The notes beneath the pieces were generated by a model. The model searched no databases. It saw nothing but the letters and a program-made list of their open reading frames with translations, and had not been told where the DNA came from. DNA of 64,000 nucleotides from CAWIJJ01 sp963836405 (lineage in GTDB: Bacteria > Acidobacteriota > Terriglobia > Bryobacterales > Bryobacteraceae). The first letter of the stretch is position 1, and each line of letters starts with the position of its first letter. The stretch is from positions 248,001 through 312,000 of the forward strand of contig CAWIJL010000018.1 of NCBI GenBank assembly GCA_963836405.1, in the 5' to 3' direction. This document shows positions 45,109 to 53,039 of this stretch, piece after piece. The translations under genes were made by a program, and so were the position numbers.

Positions 45109-46469
45109 TGCGGTCGGGACGCCGGAAAGAGTCGGGGTTCGCTCTGCTGCTGGTCTTCCTGATGGCGGCGATTGTGGGCATCATGCTGTTTCTGGAGATT
45201 CCGCGCGTCGCTTTTGAAGCGCAGCGCCAGAAGGAACAGCTTCTCATCGACCGAGGCGAGCAGTATAAGCGCGCCATCAAAGTCTTCTACACCACGAACA
45301 AGCGGTATCCGGCCAGCCTTGAGGAACTGGAGAGTTTCAACAATCGCCGTTTCCTGCGCAAGCGCTACATCGACCCGATGACGGGCAAGGACGAATGGCG
45401 TCCCATCCATGTTCAGAACGGAATGCTGACGGATTCGAAGGTCGTTCAGCCCCAGGCGGCCGGGCAGCAGCAGACGGCTTCGACCGCCGGGCAATATGTC
45501 GGCGAAAAGACCTATATCGGAGTGCCGGTATCGACCGGCGCCACGCCAGGCGTGAATCTGGCGCAGCGGCGCCGGGCCAGCGACGACCGCCCGGCAGGCC
45601 TGGTCGATGCCGGAAACGGCGATCAGCCGGTAATATCGGACCCTAACGGCGATCCCAATGCGTCGCAGAACCCGGGACAGACACCGTATCCCGGACAGGT
45701 GCCGGCTCCCGTTCAGGTGGGCCAGCTTCCGCCGGGTGTGCCGGTGCCGGGAGCGGTTCCGGTTATGCCGGGCCAAGTCCAGGGAACACCGCTCGGCGGG
45801 GGCCGCTTCCCCGGTCAGATCGCCTTGCCCAATCAGAACCCGGGCATGCAGAATCCGGGCATGCAGAATCCGGGCATGCAGAACACCGGCGGCGGCTACG
45901 TCAGTGCCGGCGGTTCGTACGTGGGAGGCAGCGGGTCCTACGTAGGGGGCGGCACCTCCTATGTGGGCGGCAATCCGGCCACCGGCTCGCAACCGAACGC
46001 CCCGGCGGTTCCCGGTCAATATCCCGGCGCGGTGCCGAACCAGCCGCCCGGCGTCGGGACGCCCGGCTACAATCCGACCACCGGAGCAAACGGAACGCCA
46101 ACCGCGTACGGCCAGCCGGGCGTGAATCAGCAGGGTCAGAACGCGGCGGTCGGCATGATCCAGAACCTCCTCACCACTCCGAGGGTCGCGCCGGGGGGGG
46201 GCACGGGCCCCCAGGGCACGGTCATCGGCGGCGGAATTGCGGGTTTCGCCAGCCTGGCCGACCAGGAAGGCATCAAGGTGTATGGCGACCGGACCAACTA
46301 CAGCGAGTGGGAGTTCATCTATGACCCGGCCAAGGACGTGCTTCCCCGGAATCCTGCCACCGGCAGTGCCGGAACTCCGGCCAGCCAGCTCGGCAACACG
46401 CAAGGAATGGGCAACCAGGGCATGAATCCCGTGGGAGCACCGCCGCAGCCGGGGATGAACCCTGGATGA
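45108..46469 (+). CDS. Pseudopilin-like protein with long Gly/Pro/Asn/Gln-rich tail
   Basis: 453 residues. The N-terminus (RRKESGFALLLVFLMAAIVGIML) looks like a prepilin or GspK-type type III signal, with Gly-Phe before a hydrophobic helix; the usual Glu at +5 is not present. Residues about 35-110 are pilin-like (RGEQYKRAIKVFYTTNKRYPASLEELE...RKRYIDPMTGKDEWRPI), as in GspG-class pseudopilins. The rest (about 115-453) is low complexity, rich in Gly, Pro, Asn and Gln, with NPGMQ three times and repeated SYVGG. A nine-G tract lies at 46193-46201. It ends the operon and may be a minor pilin tip or a secreted part. Confidence 0.75.
   Translation: MRSGRRKESGFALLLVFLMAAIVGIMLFLEIPRVAFEAQRQKEQLLIDRGEQYKRAIKVFYTTNKRYPASLEELESFNNRRFLRKRYIDPMTGKDEWRPIHVQNGMLTDSKVVQPQAAGQQQTASTAGQYVGEKTYIGVPVSTGATPGVNLAQRRRASDDRPAGLVDAGNGDQPVISDPNGDPNASQNPGQTPYPGQVPAPVQVGQLPPGVPVPGAVPVMPGQVQGTPLGGGRFPGQIALPNQNPGMQNPGMQNPGMQNTGGGYVSAGGSYVGGSGSYVGGGTSYVGGNPATGSQPNAPAVPGQYPGAVPNQPPGVGTPGYNPTTGANGTPTAYGQPGVNQQGQNAAVGMIQNLLTTPRVAPGGGTGPQGTVIGGGIAGFASLADQEGIKVYGDRTNYSEWEFIYDPAKDVLPRNPATGSAGTPASQLGNTQGMGNQGMNPVGAPPQPGMNPG
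45837..45881 (+). repeat. 15-bp tandem repeat x3 in the pseudopilin-like gene
   Basis: A 15-base unit (AA(C/T)CCGGGCATGCAG) is repeated three times in phase and encodes NPGMQ each time. Copies two and three are identical; copy one differs by one base. Confidence 0.9.
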
Positions 46470-46506
46470 ACCCGGCATGGGCGGTCGTCGCCAGTAAACT
46501 TTCGTT

Positions 46507-46884
46507 CTACCGGCGGCGCTTCCGTTCCGCCGCCCGCACCTGCGCTTCGTTCATGCCGAAATAGTGCGCCACCTCGTGCCACACCGTCTCTTCCACCATC
46601 CGGACCAGTTGCGCCGGGTTCAGCGCGATGCGCTCGTGCGGCCCTTGAAAGATGATGATGCGGTCGGGCATGGCGAACGGCTCGAAGACGCTGCGGGTCG
46701 GTAGCGGGCGGCCCTCATAGAGGCCGAGGAGAGTCCCGCCGGGCCGGACCCCGGCGCGCCGCAATTGAGCGGGGCTCGGCTCGGCCTCCACCATCAGCGC
46801 CACATTTTTAAGCCTGCGGCGAAAGCGTGGCGCGATTTTCGCGTACGCCTGTTCCACCAGCCGGTCGAATTCGTTCGGACCCAT
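46507..46884 (-). CDS. Zincin-like metallopeptidase family protein
   Basis: 125 residues. The C-terminal half has the zinc-peptidase motif WHEVAHYFGM (HExxH, about 101-105), preceded by RIIIFQGPHERIA. It matches the small single-domain zincin family common in bacteria. Activity on a peptide substrate has not generally been shown for these. It is convergent with the pseudopilin gene and divergent from cmk, with a gap of 19 bases to the proposed cmk start. Confidence 0.85.
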   Translation of the reverse strand: MGPNEFDRLVEQAYAKIAPRFRRRLKNVALMVEAEPSPAQLRRAGVRPGGTLLGLYEGRPLPTRSVFEPFAMPDRIIIFQGPHERIALNPAQLVRMVEETVWHEVAHYFGMNEAQVRAAERKRRR

Positions 46885-46903
46885 CCGATTGCTATTCTAT
46901 TTC

Positions 46904-47596
46904 TTGGCCGATCTCAACCAAAAGCGGATTGTCGTGGCGATCGACGGTCCGGCCGGCGCGGGCAAGAGCACCATCGCCAAACGGCTGGCTTCCCGCCTGG
47001 GATTCACCTACATCGATACGGGGGCCATGTACAGGGCGGTTGCCCTCTGGGCGCTGCGGCAGAAAGTGGCCTTCGATGACATGCACCGTACCGAGCAGCT
47101 TGCCGCGGCGGCCGAGATCGAACTGGCGCCCGGCCGGATCTCGTTGAACGGCGAAGATGTGACCGACGCGATCCGGACGTCCGAAGTCTCGAGCGGCGCC
47201 TCGCAGATCGCCGTCATTCCGGGTGTGCGCCGCGCCATGGTGGCCAAACAGCGGGCCATGGGCGAACGCACCAGCGTCGTCATGGAAGGCCGGGATATCG
47301 GCACGGTGGTTTTCCCGGCGGCCCACGTCAAAATCTACCTGGACGCGAATCCGCCCGAACGGGTGCGCCGGCGTTTTGAAGAATTGCGGGCCAAAGGCGA
47401 CGTGGTGGCGGTTTCCGCCCTGGCCGAGCAGATGAAGGAGCGGGACCGGCGCGACAGCACGCGGGCCGATGCACCGCTGGCGCAGGCGCCCGATGCCATT
47501 TATCTCGATTCCACGGGCCTCACGATCGACGAGGTGGAGGAAGCCATTCTGAAAATCGTTCGCTCCCGTGTGAGCAACGGAAAGGACTACAGTTGA
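46904..47596 (+). CDS. cmk: Cytidylate kinase
   Basis: 230 residues from TTG 46904; TTG at 46889 is an alternative. The P-loop GPAGAGKST, YIDTGAMYRAVALWAL, the conserved VMEGRDIGTVVFP and the lid RRDSTRADAPL are present, all typical of CMP/dCMP kinase. It phosphorylates CMP and dCMP with ATP. A -10-like TATTCT lies 5 bases before this start. The stop overlaps the TTG start of aspartate kinase (TTGA), so the pair is translationally coupled. Confidence 0.92.
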   Translation: MADLNQKRIVVAIDGPAGAGKSTIAKRLASRLGFTYIDTGAMYRAVALWALRQKVAFDDMHRTEQLAAAAEIELAPGRISLNGEDVTDAIRTSEVSSGASQIAVIPGVRRAMVAKQRAMGERTSVVMEGRDIGTVVFPAAHVKIYLDANPPERVRRRFEELRAKGDVVAVSALAEQMKERDRRDSTRADAPLAQAPDAIYLDSTGLTIDEVEEAILKIVRSRVSNGKDYS

Positions 47597-49050
47597 ACGA
47601 CCTGCTGGTAATGAAATTCGGGGGCACGAGCATGGGTTCCGCGGAACGGATCCGCGCGGCAGCCGCGCTCGCCTCGGCGGAACTGGCCCGGCGGCCCGTC
47701 GCGGTGGTGGTTTCGGCGATGTCCAAGGTCACCGACCTGCTGCTCGACACCATGCGCCACGCCGAAGGCGGCGACCGCACCGGCATCGAAAAGAACCTGG
47801 CCGCACTGCGCTCCCGGCACGAAGAGGCCTGCCGCGACCTGCTGCCGCCTGAAGCGCAGCCCATCGTGCTCGCGCGCATCGGCGAACTGACCGGCGAATT
47901 CGAGCGAATCGTAGGCGGCATGGCCATGCTGAACGAACGTCCGCCGCGCTCGGTGGATGAGGCCGTTGCCGTCGGCGAGCGGCTTTCCGCGCTTCTCATG
48001 TCCGAGTATCTGCGTTCGCAGGGGATTCCGGCTACGGCCGTGAACGCCTGGGACGTAGTGGTCACCGACGCTGTTTTCGGCAACGCCTCGCCGCTCATGG
48101 AGCCCACCCGGACCAAGGCCCGCCACATGCTCCTGCCGCTGCTCATGGGCCGCGGCATGCCGATCGTTACCGGGTTCAACGGCGCCACGGCGGATGGGCG
48201 TCCGACGACTCTGGGACGCGGCGGGTCGGATTTTTCGGCGTCGATCCTGGCGGCCGCCCTGGACGCCGCGGAGCTGTGGATCTGGACCGACGTGGACGGA
48301 ATCATGAGCGCCGATCCGCGCCTTGTCCCGGACGCCCGGGTGCTCAGCGAGATCACCTACGCGGAGGCGGCCGAACTTGCCTACAACGGGGCCAAGGTGC
48401 TGCATCCCCGCACCCTGGCGCCGCTGGTGGCTAAAAAGATCCCGGTCTGGAGCAAGAACAGTTTCGCCCCGGAAAAACCCGGTACGAAGATCGTGCCTTC
48501 GGTGGAAGTCGGGCGGGGCGCCCGCGCGGTCGCCTCGATGACGCGGGTGGCGCTGGTTTCGCTGGAGCCGGCCAGTCCCGAACTGAACGGCGTGGCCGTG
48601 ATGGCGAGATCGCTGGACGCAATCTCCCGCTCCAATGTCGAAGTCCTGGTGGTTTCGAGTTCGAGCTACCGGCAGAGTTTTTGTTTTCTGGTCAGGGAGG
48701 AGGAACTGGAACGGGCTGTGCAGGCGATCGAAGCGGCGCTGGCGCTGGAACTGGCGCATGGCTACGTGAACCCTATCGAAGTGGACCGGGGCGTCAGCCT
48801 GCTGGCCGCGGTGGGGGAGGGAATGCAGGGACAGGCCGGACTGGCGGGCCGGATTTTCACCGCGATCTCCCGGGTCCAGGTGAACGTGATCGCCATCGCG
48901 CAGGGATCGAGCGAATTGACCATCGCGGTGGTAGTCCGGCGCGACGGCCTCGAGCAGGCGGTGAAGGCAGTGCACGCCGAATGCGGGCTGGGGCAGCGTC
49001 CCCCGGTTCCCGTTTTTAATTATCCGCTCCGCCCGCGGAAGAACCCGTAA
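47593..49050 (+). CDS. Aspartate kinase
   Basis: 485 residues from TTG 47593. The kinase domain (1-300) has the N-terminal KFGGTSMGS, FNGATADGRPTTLGRGGSDFSA and WTDVDGIMSADPR. Two ACT domains follow (about 320-470), with typical VALVSLEP...NGVAVMARSLDAISRSNVEV and QVNVIAIAQGSSE segments. It phosphorylates aspartate in the first step to lysine, threonine, methionine and diaminopimelate; ACT domains give feedback inhibition by an end product. It is the monofunctional, long form (LysC/ThrA-like), with no homoserine dehydrogenase domain. Linked to cmk by a 4-base overlap. Confidence 0.92.
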   Translation: MNDLLVMKFGGTSMGSAERIRAAAALASAELARRPVAVVVSAMSKVTDLLLDTMRHAEGGDRTGIEKNLAALRSRHEEACRDLLPPEAQPIVLARIGELTGEFERIVGGMAMLNERPPRSVDEAVAVGERLSALLMSEYLRSQGIPATAVNAWDVVVTDAVFGNASPLMEPTRTKARHMLLPLLMGRGMPIVTGFNGATADGRPTTLGRGGSDFSASILAAALDAAELWIWTDVDGIMSADPRLVPDARVLSEITYAEAAELAYNGAKVLHPRTLAPLVAKKIPVWSKNSFAPEKPGTKIVPSVEVGRGARAVASMTRVALVSLEPASPELNGVAVMARSLDAISRSNVEVLVVSSSSYRQSFCFLVREEELERAVQAIEAALALELAHGYVNPIEVDRGVSLLAAVGEGMQGQAGLAGRIFTAISRVQVNVIAIAQGSSELTIAVVVRRDGLEQAVKAVHAECGLGQRPPVPVFNYPLRPRKNP

Positions 49051-49056
49051 GAGCGG

Positions 49057-50445
49057 CTACTTCTTGACCGTGTCCGGCGCCTGGTTGCCCATCCGGGTCC
49101 GCAGATCGAGCTGTTTCTTCATGTCTTCGATCGACCGCTCCAGTTTCTGCGTCCGTGCTTCCTGGTCGCTCAACTGCGTTTTCAGCCGGGTCGTCTCTTC
49201 GTCCTGCTGCTTGCGCGTATCCTGGGGCAGTTTGCCGACGAACGTGCTGAACTCGCGCGACTCAGGCGCGTTGCTGCGGAACAGCCGCAACGCTACGTCC
49301 ACCCGCTCGGACTGGCGGGAATAGTTAACCGCGCCGCTCCGCAGGCGTGCGCTGTCCAGGTCGATGTTCCAGGTCGAGGCGCCATCCACGATGGTCACCA
49401 CGCCTCGCTCCGCCCCGCTGATGGCTTCGCTCTGCGGATTCCACCGGATCTGCATCTGGCCGGCCTGCTCGGAAACAGCCAGGGAGATGGGTGGCGGCGC
49501 AGTGGGCGGCGGCGGAGCCTCGGTCTTAATCGCTGCCTCGGGCTGGCTCCAGGCCGCCGCTCCAGCCCGTTTCAGCAGGGGCAGCCACCGGTCGGCGGTC
49601 TGGTAGGCAAGGGCGCCCAGGCCCGCCCCGATTATCACGGCCATTACGCCGACCCGCCATCGCCCGCGGGGCTCGGCGGCAAGAAATTTCGGCGGCGGGA
49701 CGGGGCCCTCCACCTGGTCTGCGCGGCCCGGGAATTCGAGGACCGGAGGTTTCGGCGGCTGCGCCGGGGATTCGTCCACCGGTTCCACCGGTTGCCCGTC
49801 CGCAAGCTCCGGGATGGCATCGAGCGTGATCACCGGTCCCCCGGCCGCGGAGAATTCGGTATCCCCGGCCTGGTTGAATCCGCCGGCCGGCGTTTCGGCT
49901 GGCGACGGCCCCTGCGGCACGGGTTGGGCCGGAAGCGGGTCCAGCACGAACTCCTGGTGTGCGGCGGCTGCCTGGATCGCGCCGCCGGAATCGCTGAAAA
50001 AGAACCCGGCGCGCGTGGGTTGAAAGGTGTGGGGCTTCAATACCAGCGCCACTTGCCAGGGTTCCGGAAAGAAGCGCTTATGGATTTCGAGATCCGCCTC
50101 GGAGAGGAAGATCTCGCTGCGTGTGTGGGAATGATACCAGCCGACCGGCTGGGATCCGTTGGTCCGGGCGGAGGACAGTAGTTCGGCCAACTTGGCCCGA
50201 TCTTTCGGGGAAAGTGTAAACGAGGGGCCGTAGGCGTGCTCGCAATCGAGGGCCGACGAACCGGTAATCGACAGGCGCCCGGCATTCCGGCGTCCCAACA
50301 GGATGCCGCCGATTTCCGCGCCGCCACGGGGCAGGGAAAAGAACGCATCGACCACGGCCAAACGGATATCGTCCAGCACCCGGGCCGTGTATTCGATGGT
50401 GAACGGGCATTCCGGGGTGCTCCAGGTGCGCGTCTCCATTTCCAA
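49057..50445 (-). CDS. Membrane-anchored JAMM (Mov34/MPN) domain protein
   Basis: 462 residues. The N-terminal domain (about 15-160) has a complete JAMM zinc motif: Glu in GGAEIGGILLG, then HSH-x7-SxxD (HSHTRSEIFLSEAD). Residues 170-250 are Pro/Glu-rich. A membrane segment near 268-290 (VGVMAVIIGAGLGALAYQT) is followed by a mostly beta-stranded region and a C-terminal coiled coil (about 400-460, LKTQLSDQEARTQKLERSIEDMKKQL). JAMM proteins cut isopeptide or C-terminal bonds of ubiquitin-like tags in other systems; a substrate is not evident here. The membrane anchor places the catalytic domain probably in the cytoplasm. Confidence 0.8.
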   Translation of the reverse strand: MEMETRTWSTPECPFTIEYTARVLDDIRLAVVDAFFSLPRGGAEIGGILLGRRNAGRLSITGSSALDCEHAYGPSFTLSPKDRAKLAELLSSARTNGSQPVGWYHSHTRSEIFLSEADLEIHKRFFPEPWQVALVLKPHTFQPTRAGFFFSDSGGAIQAAAAHQEFVLDPLPAQPVPQGPSPAETPAGGFNQAGDTEFSAAGGPVITLDAIPELADGQPVEPVDESPAQPPKPPVLEFPGRADQVEGPVPPPKFLAAEPRGRWRVGVMAVIIGAGLGALAYQTADRWLPLLKRAGAAAWSQPEAAIKTEAPPPPTAPPPISLAVSEQAGQMQIRWNPQSEAISGAERGVVTIVDGASTWNIDLDSARLRSGAVNYSRQSERVDVALRLFRSNAPESREFSTFVGKLPQDTRKQQDEETTRLKTQLSDQEARTQKLERSIEDMKKQLDLRTRMGNQAPDTVKK

Positions 50446-50502
50446 ACGGTTATTGTACTCTCCCGCGTGAAATCACGAGATAGTCCCGGCCCGACTCGCG
50501 CT

Positions 50503-50515
50503 TATAATGAAGTCG
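50503..50515 (+). promoter_or_regulatory. Possible -10 element and leaderless start
   Basis: A perfect TATAAT (50503-50508) is 6 bases before the GTG start of the GAF gene at 50515. No ribosome binding site fits between, so a leaderless transcript is plausible. The -35 is not clear. Confidence 0.4.
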
Positions 50516-51111
50516 TGCCAAAGTCCAAAGAGCTCGAAATGCGCTTGCAGAGGACCGAGCAGCAGTTGCGCCTTTTCCAGAAGGTGAGCCGCTTCATGGT
50601 GCGTGACATGAGCCTTCAGGACGTCCTCCAGGGCATCGTCTCCCTGGTTGTGGAGTTCACCGAGTGCGACGCCTGCCTGGTGTACCTCCTCGACGGCGAG
50701 GACCTGGTTCTCTGTGCGTCGAATACTCCGCATCCTTCCACCATCGGCAAGCTGCGGCTGCGCTGGAACGAGGGCCTGACCGGTTGGGTGGCGCGCGAGC
50801 GGCGGCTCCTGGCGATTCCGCGAGAGGCCTATAAAGACATCAGATTCAAGAGGTTCGGTGAGCTCGAAGAGGACACCTACGAGGCTTTTCTCTCGGCGCC
50901 GCTCATTGCCCGCAACCGCGTGGTGGGGGTCATCAACGTACAGCACAAGCCGCCGCACCAGCATACGGGAAGCGAAATGGAGGTGCTCACCACTGTCGGC
51001 GAACAGGTGGGTTGCGTGCTGGTGCTGGCACGGATGGCGCCGACGGCCATCGAATCGGCAAACCATGTGGAACTGGTCCTTTCCTCGGGCCCGGTTCCAA
51101 TGAAACAATAG
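50515..51111 (+). CDS. GAF-domain protein
   Basis: 198 residues from GTG 50515; the frame is open upstream into the divergent JAMM gene, where it is a shadow. A short coiled coil (LEMRLQRTEQQLRLFQKVSRF) leads into a GAF domain (about 25-165): LQGIVSLVVEFTECDACLVYLLDGEDLVL, GLTGWVARERRLLAIP, SAPLIARNRVVGVINVQHK. GAF domains bind small ligands such as cyclic nucleotides or haem, or simply dimerise. There is no output domain, so it might work with a partner. The next gene starts 4 bases after its stop. Confidence 0.85.
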   Translation: MPKSKELEMRLQRTEQQLRLFQKVSRFMVRDMSLQDVLQGIVSLVVEFTECDACLVYLLDGEDLVLCASNTPHPSTIGKLRLRWNEGLTGWVARERRLLAIPREAYKDIRFKRFGELEEDTYEAFLSAPLIARNRVVGVINVQHKPPHQHTGSEMEVLTTVGEQVGCVLVLARMAPTAIESANHVELVLSSGPVPMKQ

Positions 51112-51115
51112 GGTT

Positions 51116-52237
51116 GTGACCTTCTCTGCGCGCTCGCCGGTTTTTCTGGCGTTGCTCCTCGCCGCCGTCGCCGGCCCCGTGTCCGCCGCGCCGGGATGGC
51201 GTATGCAGTATTTGTATGACGAGGCAAAGAGTTCACTCGCGATAATCGATCTTCAGTTCCCTACACCCCTGCGCGGTATAGCCGTCGGCTTGACGCGGGA
51301 TGGCCGCCGGGAAAAGCCGATCGCCATTCTCACTTCCGATGGAGGCGAACACTGGGAGACGGCACCGCTGCCGGACGACCCGGTCTCGTTGTTTTTCCTG
51401 GACGAGAGCCTGGGCTGGATGGTGGCGGACAAGGGCGCTCTATGGCAGACCACGGAGGCGGGCAAAAACTGGAAGAAGCTGTCGAGAATTTCCGGCAACG
51501 CCCTGCGCGTTCACTTTGTCAGTGAGACCCACGGATGGGCGGTGGGCGACAAGAAGCATGTTTTCGAAACCACCGACGGCGGACGCCACTGGACGCCGGT
51601 TCCGGCAGCCGCCGAGCCGCCGGGGGACGAGGACCAGAGCTTCTACAACTGGATCGTCTTTGCCACGCCGCAAATCGGGATGATCACCGGATTCAATCTG
51701 CCTCCGAGCCGTATTCCGCAGCGGCGACCCGACTGGGTCGATCCGGAAGAAGCAATGAACCGGGCGGAGACTCCTCACCTCAGCTACGCGCTGGTGACGA
51801 ATGACGGCGGGAAGAACTGGAAAGCGTCCTCCGCGTCCCTCTTCGGCCAGGTTACCCGTGTCCGTTTGGGCGGCAATGGTTACGGCCTGGGGCTGATTCA
51901 GTACGCCAACGGCTTCCGCTACCCGAGCGAGGTCTACAGACTGGACTGGACCACCGGCAAGAGCACCACGGTTTACCGCGATCGCGGTTTCAACGTGAGC
52001 GACATTTGGATCCAAAACGGGGGAGAGTCCTTCCTTGCCGGCGACTCGGTTTCCGGCCAGGTACACAACGTGATTCCCGGGAAGGTAAAGGTCCTGCGCA
52101 GCACCAATCTGACGTCCTGGTCCGAGATGCCAGTGGACTATCGCGCCAACGCCACCCGCACCATCCTGGCGGGCGCCGGCGGCGAACTGTGGCTGGCGAC
52201 GGACACGGGTATGATCCTCAAGCTAACCCGCGATTAG
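51116..52237 (+). CDS. Secreted YCF48-like beta-propeller protein
   Basis: 373 residues from GTG 51116, with a signal peptide (about 1-25, ending VSAAP). Repeated blades of the type TSDGGEHWETAPLPDD, TTEAGKNWKKLSRI, TTDGGRHWTPVP and TNDGGKNWKASS are characteristic of YCF48/BNR-like photosystem assembly-factor folds, which in non-photosynthetic bacteria have unknown roles. It follows the GAF gene with a 4-base gap and overlaps the convergent methyltransferase by 20 bases. Confidence 0.8.
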   Translation: MTFSARSPVFLALLLAAVAGPVSAAPGWRMQYLYDEAKSSLAIIDLQFPTPLRGIAVGLTRDGRREKPIAILTSDGGEHWETAPLPDDPVSLFFLDESLGWMVADKGALWQTTEAGKNWKKLSRISGNALRVHFVSETHGWAVGDKKHVFETTDGGRHWTPVPAAAEPPGDEDQSFYNWIVFATPQIGMITGFNLPPSRIPQRRPDWVDPEEAMNRAETPHLSYALVTNDGGKNWKASSASLFGQVTRVRLGGNGYGLGLIQYANGFRYPSEVYRLDWTTGKSTTVYRDRGFNVSDIWIQNGGESFLAGDSVSGQVHNVIPGKVKVLRSTNLTSWSEMPVDYRANATRTILAGAGGELWLATDTGMILKLTRD

Positions 52238-52915
52238 CGTCCGGAGGGTTCCTGCAACGCAGGTGGAGAAAATAGGGCGCGATGCGGGTGTCCGCCAGCT
52301 TCGGAAACCGCTCCAGAACGGCGTCCGTTGCCGCCGGTTCGATACACCGTTCGATCCGAAAACCGCATTCCGCCACCATGTTGAGCCACTCCGAGAGCGG
52401 CCGGTGAAAGCGGGGGACGCGGAACTTGCGCAGCCCGGCGGTTCGTTCGAAATAGCCGCCGGTTTCGAGGGCGTAAGGCCGTCCGCCGGCATCTTTCACC
52501 TGGCGGCGGTGCGGCGTATTCGAACAAGGATGGGCGATGGAAAACTGGAGAAAGCCTCCGGGGACAAGCACGCGGGCGGCCTCGCGTAAGGCCTCGACCG
52601 GCTGTGGAACATCCATGAGGCTCATGCAAGCGGTGGCGAAGTCGAAGGAGCGGGCGGCGAACGGCAGTTGGTGCATGCTGGCCAAGGCATAGTGGACTCC
52701 GGGAACCGGCAACTGTGCTGCGGCCCGGATGAAGGTGGTAGCGATATCGATTCCCACATCAACGCGCCGCGCCCGGCCAGCAAACGCGTGTGATGCCCTT
52801 CGCCGCACCCGAGATCCACGCCGGCGAGTCCACGGACATCGGGTAGAAGATCGAAGATGAAAGTCCATGTCTTGTTCTGACGGGTGGGGGGCTGGACGGC
52901 GAAGCCTGAAACCAA
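52218..52915 (-). pseudogene. Class I SAM methyltransferase, frameshifted
   Basis: Two minus-strand frames together make a class I methyltransferase. The first (from about 52915) gives NKTWTFIFDLLPDVRGLAGVDLGCGEGHHTRLLAGRGA, which holds the SAM motif VDLGCGEG. The second frame, from about 52765 to 52218, gives VDVGIDIATTFIRAA and the rest of the fold (FDFATACMSLMDV, VLVPGGFLQFSIAHP). One missing base within the GC-rich run at about 52760-52775 would join them without loss of residues. With the break, neither half is a complete enzyme. The start is uncertain (TTG 52915). It may be a real pseudogene or an assembly error. Confidence 0.8.
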
Positions 52916-53039
52916 GCTCGGAAGCCGCCGTTTTATGCACAGGTTTTACAGGTGGCGGACTTTGTATCTATTTGAAAATAAAAGAGAAGAATGTTGAGGA
53001 AATCTGGATCTCCATGGGACAAACCGCTTGACGATTTCA

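Noticed and set aside
45837..45881. CRISPR-like array
   Set aside because: Three 15-base in-frame tandem units with no spacers encode NPGMQ; it is a coding repeat, not a CRISPR.
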